From: an uncultured Collinsella sp. | Lineage (GTDB): Bacteria > Actinomycetota > Coriobacteriia > Coriobacteriales > Coriobacteriaceae | Direction of reading: 5' to 3' | NCBI GenBank assembly: GCA_902464485.1 | Contig: CABQJJ010000104.1 | Location: 1 to 5,060 of the forward strand | DNA: 5,060 nucleotides | Part shown: positions 1 through 5,060 of the stretch, in pieces | How the letters are laid out: every line of letters starts with the position of its first letter | Position numbering within the stretch: position 1 is the first letter of the stretch | The notes under the pieces: generated by a model | Told to the model about the DNA's origin: nothing | The model's input: the letters and a program-made list of their open reading frames with translations, nothing else | Database searches by the model: none | Program-made: the position numbers and the translations under genes

Positions 1-213
1 GCCGCCGAACATGAGCATCTGGTCGTACTCTTTGCGCTTCTTCTCGTCCGAAAGCGTCTCGTAGGCCTCGCTGATCTCCTTAAACTTGGCCTCGTCGCCA
101 CCGGCATCGGGGTGATATTTTTGCGCGAGCTTACGGAATGCACTCTTGATCTCTTTGTCGGAGGCGCTCTTGGATACGCCCAGGATGTCATAGAAGGTTT
201 TGCCTGCAGCCAT
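1..213 (-). CDS. dnaJ: DnaJ co-chaperone, N-terminal J-domain (partial, runs off left edge)
   Basis: The 71 visible residues form a complete J-domain. A typical helix I/II (FYDILGVSKSASDKEIKSAF, residues 7-26) is followed by the invariant HPD tripeptide at residues 34-36, then helix III and a basic helix IV ending KRKEYDQ. The HPD loop is the part of J-proteins that stimulates Hsp70 ATP hydrolysis, so the partner is the DnaK encoded upstream on the same strand. The start at 213 is supported by GGAGAGGAG ending 5 nt before the ATG. The Gly-rich region, zinc-finger and substrate-binding domains lie outside the window, so I cannot distinguish a full DnaJ (type I) from a CbpA-like type II protein. 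Operon position favours DnaJ. The gene is separated from grpE by 209 nt containing a probable terminator and a large inverted repeat, so it may be expressed partly independently of dnaK-grpE. I see no convincing dedicated promoter. Confidence 0.93.
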   Translation of the reverse strand, partial: MAAGKTFYDILGVSKSASDKEIKSAFRKLAQKYHPDAGGDEAKFKEISEAYETLSDEKKRKEYDQMLMFGG

Positions 214-234
214 CGTAGCTCCTCTCCTCTAATA

Positions 235-378
235 ACCTGCCATTTGGGGACGGGGTAGAAATGGCAGATTCACTCATGTCCATGCTCTTGACAACGCCGG
301 CGCGTTTGCGCATGCGCGCAGCCGCGCCTTGTCAAGAGTCGAAATCTGCCATTTCTACCCCGTCCCCAAATGGCAGGT
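235..378. repeat. 144-bp nested inverted repeat (REP/BIME-like or MITE-like) between grpE and dnaJ
   Basis: Two 36-bp arms, 235-270 and 343-378, are perfect reverse complements. Each arm is itself a small hairpin: CTGCCATTT (237-245) pairs with AAATGGCAG (259-267) around a loop containing GGGGACGGGG, and the other arm repeats this at 346-376. Inside, two more arms pair: CTCTTGACAA (285-294) with TTGTCAAGAG (329-338), and GGCGCG (299-304) with CGCGCC (323-328). The whole element can thus fold into one long hairpin or into two short ones. Two short palindromic units in opposite orientation with a GC-rich middle is the organisation of REP/BIME elements or a small non-autonomous transposon. No open reading frame is credible inside. 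In the dnaJ-strand transcript the base of the stem ends about 7 nt before the dnaJ Shine-Dalgarno, so it could affect dnaJ mRNA stability or translation. Family membership is inference. Confidence 0.85.
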
Positions 379-385
379 CAAGGTT

Positions 386-417
386 AAAAGGGCCCCGGGT
401 GTTGCCCCAGGGCCCTT
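386..417 (-). terminator. Probable intrinsic terminator after grpE
   Basis: Read on the minus strand, 5 nt past the grpE stop codon there is a hairpin with an 8-bp stem, AAGGGCCC (417-410) pairing with GGGCCCTT (395-388). A further 3 G-C pairs lie inside it beyond one mismatch. Four T residues follow (389-386), then AACCTT. The stem is strong but the U-tract is short, so it may be a leaky attenuator that leaves dnaJ at a lower level than dnaK-grpE. Confidence 0.6.
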
Positions 418-422
418 CTCAA

Positions 423-1265
423 TTACTCCTCGGTGCTCTCGGCCGTATCGGCCGTTGCATCCTCGGGCGCCGCTTCGGACTCCGGTGCGGGGCGCTTCTC
501 GCCACCGTAAGTCACCGTCACCATCGCGGAACGCAGGATGCGATCCGCCATGCGGTAACCCTTCTGGTACACATCGTTGACGGTCTCGTCGTACTGCGAT
601 GCGTCCTCGACGCGGCCCACGGCCTGGTGTTCGAGTGGATCGAACGCCTCGCCCTTGGGATCGATGGGCTCAACGCCCTCGTGCGCAAACACATCGAGCA
701 GCTTGGCATGCACCGCGTCAACGCCATCGACGAACTGCTTAAAGTCGTCAGAAAGCTCCTGACTGCGGGCATGGTCGATCGCGCGCTCGATATCGTCGAC
801 CACCGGCAGCAGCGCGGTGACGAGCTTCTCGGTCGCGCGCTCGCGTTCGGCGAGACGCTCGTTGGCGGTGCGACGACGGAAGTTCTCCCAGTCGGCCTGC
901 AGGCGGGCGGTGCGCTCAGTGGCGTCCTTCGCCTTGTCCTCGGCGGCCTTCTGAGCCTCTGCCGCGGCATCGAGCTCACTGCGCACGTCGACAAGCTCTT
1001 TCTGAGCCTGCTCGAACTTGAGCTTAAAGTCGTTGTCGGCGGCTTCCTCACCGGCGCGGATAGCGGCTTCCACCATCTCGTCCTCGGTCATCGTCGCCTC
1101 CTTGTTGGAATCCTCTACCTGGTTCTCGGCAGCCTCGGCGGCCGGGGCCTCGTTAGCCTCGGTATCGTCGACGGCCTCTACGGGAATCTTCACGTCCTTC
1201 TCCTCAGAGTCAACGGGGGCAGCGCCAGCGGCAGCCGCCTCCGTGCGAGCTTTACGGGCGGACAT
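423..1265 (-). CDS. grpE: GrpE nucleotide exchange factor for DnaK
   Basis: This cytosolic homodimeric cofactor releases ADP from DnaK. The 280-residue protein has an acidic, Ala/Glu-rich disordered N-terminus (about 1-75) and a long charged coiled-coil helix (about 78-150) with the GrpE motif around DWENFRRR (125-132). The compact beta domain follows, with FDPLEHQAV (208-216) and the family signature DVYQKGYRMADRILRSAMV (231-249). A low-complexity acidic tail of about 25 residues ends the protein. It is longer than the usual roughly 190-220 residues, because of the two disordered ends. The start at 1265 lies 2 nt after the dnaK stop, with a modest GAGG 10 nt upstream, which suggests translational coupling. 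An internal ATG at 1091 (residue 59) has a far better ribosome binding site (AAGGAGG, 5-nt gap) and would give a conventional 222-residue GrpE. The identity is secure; the start is the uncertain part. Confidence 0.95.
   Translation of the reverse strand: MSARKARTEAAAAGAAPVDSEEKDVKIPVEAVDDTEANEAPAAEAAENQVEDSNKEATMTEDEMVEAAIRAGEEAADNDFKLKFEQAQKELVDVRSELDAAAEAQKAAEDKAKDATERTARLQADWENFRRRTANERLAERERATEKLVTALLPVVDDIERAIDHARSQELSDDFKQFVDGVDAVHAKLLDVFAHEGVEPIDPKGEAFDPLEHQAVGRVEDASQYDETVNDVYQKGYRMADRILRSAMVTVTYGGEKRPAPESEAAPEDATADTAESTEE
1089..1103 (-). promoter_or_regulatory. Strong internal Shine-Dalgarno and alternative start in grpE
   Basis: On the minus strand AAGGAGG (1103-1097) is followed by 5 nt and an in-frame ATG (1091-1089, residue 59 of the long form). 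This is the closest match to a perfect ribosome binding site in the window, better than those of dnaK, dnaJ or the long grpE start. Translation from here would skip only the disordered acidic leader and keep the complete coiled coil and beta domain. It may be the real start or a second start giving two GrpE isoforms. It could also be chance, because the site encodes Lys-Glu-Ala in the long form. Confidence 0.5.
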
Positions 1266-1267
1266 GA

Positions 1268-3163
<1,896 letters not shown>

Positions 3164-3190
3164 TAGAAATTACCTCTCTCTTGTGCGTTC

Positions 3191-3220
3191 GCACCGCCTC
3201 GGCGGTCTACCGCGCGGTGC
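3191..3220 (-). promoter_or_regulatory. GC-rich hairpin in the dnaK 5' leader
   Basis: GCACCGC (3191-3197) pairs with GCGGTGC (3214-3220). Two smaller stems compete for the same bases: ACCGCC (3193-3198) with GGCGGT (3201-3206), and GCGGT (3202-3206) with ACCGC (3209-3213). In the minus-strand mRNA this lies about 10 nt upstream of the dnaK Shine-Dalgarno (3180-3173). No U-tract follows on the minus strand, so it is not a classical terminator. A role in mRNA stability or temperature-dependent folding is possible but is inference. Confidence 0.5.
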
Positions 3221-3264
3221 TTCGGCTTGTCTTTCAGGATGTAGTGTATCCCCTTATGGGCCGG

Positions 3265-3270
3265 AATATA
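3265..3270 (-). promoter_or_regulatory. Candidate -10 element of the dnaK promoter
   Basis: On the minus strand TATATT matches the TATAAT consensus at 5 of 6 positions and would give a leader of roughly 95 nt. No good -35 hexamer lies 16-18 nt upstream. A TTGACT is present but only 9 nt away, so the promoter assignment is tentative. This is the most AT-rich stretch upstream of dnaK. Confidence 0.4.
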
Positions 3271-3272
3271 CA

Positions 3273-3299
3273 AAATCTAAGTCAATTCATATAAGATTT
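3273..3299. promoter_or_regulatory. Imperfect inverted repeat upstream of dnaK, candidate heat-shock operator
   Basis: On the minus strand AAATCTTA and TTAGATTT form an 8-bp dyad with one mismatch, separated by 11 nt. It sits immediately upstream of the candidate -10 element, where a bound protein would cover the -35 region. It matches neither the HspR box (CTTGAGT-N7-ACTCAAG) nor CIRCE (TTAGCACTC-N9-GAGTGCTAA), the two operators usually expected at dnaK in Gram-positive bacteria, and I found neither of those elsewhere in the gap. Confidence 0.35.
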
Positions 3300-3426
3300 C
3301 TTATTACCGAGAGTTTAGGTTCGCAAATGCGCAGGTAGATGCACCGTTTGACTTCTCGGCAAATCTATTGAGATCTATGTAGAGTTGACTGGGATTTGGA
3401 CCTGGAGCCGCGTTGGACGGCCCGGT

Positions 3427-3674
3427 GAAAGCGCATCCCGTTTTGAGCGTTGATTCTGGGATGCGCTTTCCGCCTGCAGACTCGCTCGGAAAGCGTGTCC
3501 CGTTTTGAGCGCAAATTCCGGGTCGCAGTTTCCGCAACCAGAGCCTTCGGGAAAATACATCCCAATCTGAGCGAAAATTCCTGGATGCAGTTTCCGCCGG
3601 GCGGTCCATCCGGAAACTGCGACCCGTTTTTCGGCCAGATAACGGGATACGCTTTCCGTAAACGTGCTCTATCG
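3427..3674. repeat. Array of four imperfect palindromic units with an exact 62-bp period
   Basis: Units start at 3427, 3489, 3551 and 3613. Each has a 13-nt left arm, an 18-nt loop, a 13-nt right arm and an 18-nt linker with no indels between units. Every left arm begins GAAA and ends CCC; every right arm ends TTTC and is followed by CG. Unit 1 arms are a perfect 13-bp inverted repeat (3427-3439 with 3458-3470). The loops of units 1-2 begin GTTTTGAGCG and unit 3 keeps GAGCG, while the linkers are essentially unrelated apart from the flanking CG/GG. Unit 4 is unit 2 in reverse: its arms match the reverse complement of unit 2 at 25 of 26 positions, including a 16-bp perfect pair (3519-3534 with 3611-3626). 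No coding role is likely, since 62 is not divisible by three. The organisation resembles REP/BIME arrays more than CRISPR. Function is unknown. Confidence 0.85.
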
Positions 3675-3707
3675 CTCAATATTTCAAGTCACCTTTAGCT
3701 AACATTT

Positions 3708-3740
3708 GCGCAGCTCAACGGCCCCACCTGCGTGTTTTTT
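3708..3740 (+). terminator. Weak terminator-like hairpin after the palindrome array
   Basis: GCGCAG (3708-3713) pairs with CTGCGT (3728-3733), including one G-U pair, around a 14-nt loop. It is followed by G and six T residues (3735-3740). The T-run is good but the stem is short and the loop large. If real, it would end a plus-strand RNA running through the 3427-3674 array and would insulate the ferredoxin promoter. Confidence 0.3.
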
Positions 3741-3792
3741 AGTAAACCTTGGCATACTCGGCGAACGGTATGAAGATGCCGGCCAGAGGGTA

Positions 3793-3820
3793 TTGCAAAC
3801 GGTCGCTCCCGTGGTATGTT
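3793..3820 (+). promoter_or_regulatory. Probable promoter of the ferredoxin gene
   Basis: TTGCAA (3793-3798) and TATGTT (3815-3820) are separated by 16 nt. The -10 is preceded by TGG, giving an extended -10 (TGGTATGTT). Predicted transcription starts near 3827, leaving a leader of about 55 nt before the ATG at 3882. No operator or riboswitch is evident in that leader. Confidence 0.5.
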
Positions 3821-3881
3821 TTTGCCCGAATCAAACCGGCGCGCATCGTCTGTAGTGTCGGTCAACAGAGAGGAAACTACC

Positions 3882-4067
3882 ATGGCTCATCCCGTAATTG
3901 ATGCCGACGAGTGCATCGCTTGTGGCGTTTGCGTCGACTCCTGCCCCGCTGGCGTTCTGGAGCTCCAGGACGTCGCTACCGTCGCTGACGAGGACTCCTG
4001 CGTCGCCTGTGGCGCTTGCCAGGACGCTTGCCCCGCTGGCGCGATCACCGAGATCGTCGAGGAGTAA
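3882..4067 (+). CDS. Small 2[4Fe-4S] ferredoxin (clostridial type)
   Basis: A 61-residue acidic cytosolic electron carrier. Two CxxCxxCxxxCP motifs are complete, with Cys 11, 14, 17, 21 and Cys 40, 43, 46, 50, each followed by Pro-Ala-Gly. In this family the fourth Cys of each motif ligates the other cluster, giving two low-potential [4Fe-4S] clusters in a pseudo-twofold fold. Length and Cys spacing are those of classical clostridial ferredoxins, with no insertion between motifs. The start at 3882 is chosen because GAGAGGA (3868-3874) lies 7 nt upstream. An in-frame ATG further upstream at 3816 lies inside the probable -10 element and would add a non-conserved extension. The gene appears monocistronic, with its own promoter and a strong terminator. 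Likely partners in an anaerobe are 2-oxoacid:ferredoxin oxidoreductases or hydrogenases, but none is encoded in the window, so the pathway is unassigned. Confidence 0.96.
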   Translation: MAHPVIDADECIACGVCVDSCPAGVLELQDVATVADEDSCVACGACQDACPAGAITEIVEE

Positions 4068-4107
4068 CAACTCCCCCACCTGCACACTCAAAAGTACACC
4101 GTGCACA

Positions 4108-4145
4108 AAAAGGAGGCCTCCGCATCGCCGCGGAGGTCTCCTTTT
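4108..4145. terminator. Strong intrinsic terminator, probably bidirectional
   Basis: A 16-bp stem pairs 4108-4123 with 4130-4145 around a 6-nt loop, with a single G-T (G-U) pair. It begins AAAAGGAG and ends CTCCTTTT, so it gives a U-tract in both directions: TTTTGTTTG on the plus strand after the ferredoxin gene, TTTTTGTG on the minus strand. It lies between convergent genes (ferredoxin plus, niaR minus) and could end both transcripts. Confidence 0.9.
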
Positions 4146-4198
4146 GTTTGTACAGGTAGCTAATTTGGCACCGCCGTTGGTTGAACTCGCGCCAGCGA

Positions 4199-4296
4199 AA
4201 ACGCCCCATTTGAGGCAAGGTGGCCTGAAAGAGGAGGGAAGCGTACTTTGGTACGCGACCGACGATTGAAGGCCAGATTGCCCAAATGGGGCGTTT
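4199..4296. repeat. 98-bp long imperfect hairpin downstream of niaR
   Basis: AAACGCCCCATTT (4199-4211) is a perfect 13-bp partner of AAATGGGGCGTTT (4284-4296). Pairing continues inward, after a one-base bulge, through GGCAA/TTGCC and TGGCCT/AGGCCA, with two mismatches between them. A weaker middle follows, and the apex is a perfect GCGTAC (4241-4246), TTTG loop, GTACGC (4251-4256). It begins 10 nt after the niaR stop codon. On the niaR strand the distal arm ends GGCGTTTTCG, so it may also act as a terminator or 3' stabiliser. No protein is encoded. It differs in sequence from the repeat at 235-378, although both contain CCATTTG near the arm ends. Its form suggests a dispersed intergenic repeat. 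Confidence 0.75.
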
Positions 4297-4306
4297 GCAG
4301 CGTCGA

Positions 4307-4852
4307 CTACGATAGATCATCCTCGTAGGGCATCAGGTCTGCCAAGTAGCCTTTCTCCTTGAGCATAGCCTCGATTTCGTCGAGGGTTTGCTCGTCCTCT
4401 GCCGCAATGCGATGAAAGTGATAGCCGCTCGTCACCGTTAGTAGTGGAAAGCTCTTGCCGCTCTCGATATCGTGCAGATAGCGCTCAACATCGCGACGAT
4501 TGCGGATGTCCAGGTCGGCCGTGATCTTACCGTACACGCGGTGATTGACGATCACGTTGAGCACGGCGCCGCCGGCGTCGACGATACTCGTGAGCTCATC
4601 GCCTGCCTGCTCCACGCTGTGGCGAACCTTGACCAAGCGCGTGGGCACGGCGGGGCTGCTGGGGGCCTCCTGCAGCACATAGCCACGGTTGGTTGCCACG
4701 ACATCATGCCCATCGGCACGCAACAGGGCAATATCCTGAACTACGACCTGGCGGCTCACGCCAACCTCGCGGGCAAGTGCGCTGCCCGAAACGGGCTCCC
4801 TGGCTCCCTCGAGCACGCCCATGATGGCACGACGGCGCTCGCGGGCGTTCAT
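4307..4852 (-). CDS. niaR: NiaR-type transcriptional repressor of NAD biosynthesis (HTH + 3H domain)
   Basis: The 181-residue protein has an N-terminal winged helix-turn-helix of the HTH_11 type (about 5-60; recognition region EVGVSRQVVVQDIALLRADG, 29-48). A 3H domain (about 72-172) follows, named for conserved histidines. Candidate metal ligands His78, Glu86, His145 and His147 are present, the last two in SGYHFHRIAA. Their spacing matches, as I recall it, the nickel site of the Thermotoga homologue. Family members bind niacin and repress de novo NAD synthesis or niacin uptake genes. The context fits: the ATG overlaps the nadC stop by one base (TAATG), with only a weak ribosome binding site, so translation is probably coupled to nadC and the repressor probably controls its own operon. 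The operator would lie upstream of the operon, outside the window. Family assignment is strong; the niacin effector is inferred from family and neighbourhood. Confidence 0.88.
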   Translation of the reverse strand: MNARERRRAIMGVLEGAREPVSGSALAREVGVSRQVVVQDIALLRADGHDVVATNRGYVLQEAPSSPAVPTRLVKVRHSVEQAGDELTSIVDAGGAVLNVIVNHRVYGKITADLDIRNRRDVERYLHDIESGKSFPLLTVTSGYHFHRIAAEDEQTLDEIEAMLKEKGYLADLMPYEDDLS

Positions 4853-5060
4853 TATTTACCGTCCAGCAGACGCAGGTGCTTAAGCGAGAGGTCGAGGATC
4901 GGCGCAGAGTGCGTCAGCGCTCCCGAGCTAATAAAGTCGACGCCCAAATCGGCAAGCGCGCGGATATTGCTGGCATCCACGTTGCCCGAGCACTCGGTCT
5001 TGGCACGGCCGGCGATAAGCTCAATCGCGGCAGCCATGTCGTCGTGGGTCATGTTGTCGA
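4852..5060 (-). CDS. nadC: Nicotinate-nucleotide pyrophosphorylase (quinolinate phosphoribosyltransferase), C-terminal part
   Basis: This enzyme converts quinolinate and PRPP to nicotinate mononucleotide, CO2 and pyrophosphate in de novo NAD synthesis. The 68 visible residues are its C-terminal end. They begin with DNMT, the end of the typical LDNM motif, then show ECSGNVDASNIRALADLGVD and FISSGALTHSAPILDLSL, which contain the glycine-rich phosphate-binding end of the alpha/beta barrel and the characteristic LTHSAP segment. The frame stays open through DN to the right edge, so the Met at 5052 is internal and the gene continues beyond the window. It is followed directly by niaR with a one-base overlap. 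The upstream genes are probably nadB and nadA, by analogy with other Gram-positive nad operons, but this is not visible here. Confidence 0.95.
   Translation of the reverse strand, partial: DNMTHDDMAAAIELIAGRAKTECSGNVDASNIRALADLGVDFISSGALTHSAPILDLSLKHLRLLDGK

Larger units (their letters stand above)
3164..3881. other. 718-bp gene-free divergent intergenic region
   Basis: This gap separates dnaK (minus) from the ferredoxin gene (plus). It contains, in order, the dnaK leader and hairpin (3164-3258), the AT-rich probable dnaK promoter/operator (3265-3299), a stretch with no recognised function (3300-3426), the four-unit palindrome array (3427-3674), a weak terminator-like hairpin (3708-3740) and the ferredoxin promoter and leader (3793-3881). 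Open frames here are short, overlap each other on both strands and resemble no family I know. The 62-bp repeat period is not a multiple of three, so a repeat protein is excluded. Confidence 0.8.

Noticed and set aside
285..338. TTGACA-like hexamers in the repeat centre as a dnaJ promoter
   Set aside because: The hexamers are part of the internal inverted repeat, and no -10 like sequence lies 16-18 nt downstream on the minus strand.
3427..3674. CRISPR array
   Set aside because: Repeats would be about 46-48 bp, strongly diverged and partly inverted, with only about 14-18 nt between them, and no cas genes are present.
3304..3679. Overlapping 101-104 codon open frames on the minus strand through the palindrome array
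   Set aside because: The 62-bp repeat shifts frame at each unit, so the frames have no consistent protein repeat. Several frames on both strands are open only because the repeat lacks stops. No good start signals.
3322..3710. 8-bp inverted repeat CGCAAATG (3322-3329) / CATTTGCG (3703-3710) as terminal repeats of a mobile element enclosing the array
   Set aside because: Eight base pairs over a few hundred bases is within chance, pairing does not extend, and no target duplication is visible. Worth revisiting only if other genomic copies share these ends.
3816..4067. Longer ferredoxin beginning at the upstream in-frame ATG
   Set aside because: That ATG overlaps the probable -10 element, lacks a ribosome binding site and adds 22 residues not typical of the family. 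A good Shine-Dalgarno precedes the ATG at 3882.
5050..5052. Met codon as the start of a 66-residue protein
   Set aside because: The frame is open to the window edge and the preceding codons read Asp-Asn, completing the conserved DNM of quinolinate phosphoribosyltransferase, so this Met is internal to nadC.

Overview
The window looks chromosomal, from a high-GC Gram-positive gut-type actinobacterium. Coriobacteriia (Collinsella or a close relative) is my best guess. The basis is the actinobacterial character of DnaK, the dnaK-grpE-dnaJ order, the overall GC-rich composition and my impression of the intergenic repeats. This is inference; no database search was possible.

Layout, left to right. 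Positions 1-213 hold the 5' end of dnaJ (minus strand, running off the left edge). Positions 214-422 are a gap between dnaJ and grpE that contains a large nested inverted repeat (235-378) and a probable intrinsic terminator (386-417). Next come grpE (423-1265) and dnaK (1268-3163), both minus strand and separated by 2 nt. Transcription therefore runs dnaK, grpE, (terminator, repeat), dnaJ. Positions 3164-3881 are a 718-bp gene-free divergent region. It holds the dnaK leader with a GC-rich hairpin, a probable dnaK promoter/operator, a striking array of four imperfect hairpin units with an exact 62-bp period (3427-3674), a weak terminator-like hairpin, and the promoter of a small ferredoxin gene. 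The 61-residue 2[4Fe-4S] ferredoxin (3882-4067, plus strand) is followed by a strong, probably bidirectional terminator (4108-4145). A second kind of long intergenic hairpin follows (4199-4296). The window ends with a NiaR-type 3H-domain repressor (4307-4852, minus) and the 3' end of nadC (4852-5060, minus), which overlap by one base as TAATG.

Functionally there are three modules. The first is the Hsp70 folding machine: DnaK chaperone, GrpE nucleotide exchange factor, DnaJ co-chaperone. The second is a stand-alone low-potential electron carrier. The third is the end of a de novo NAD operon whose last gene is probably its own niacin-responsive repressor. No phage, insertion-sequence transposase, CRISPR-Cas, toxin or defence genes are visible. 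The unusual material is noncoding: three different palindromic repeat types lie in three intergenic gaps, and the phased four-unit array is the best candidate for something not yet described.
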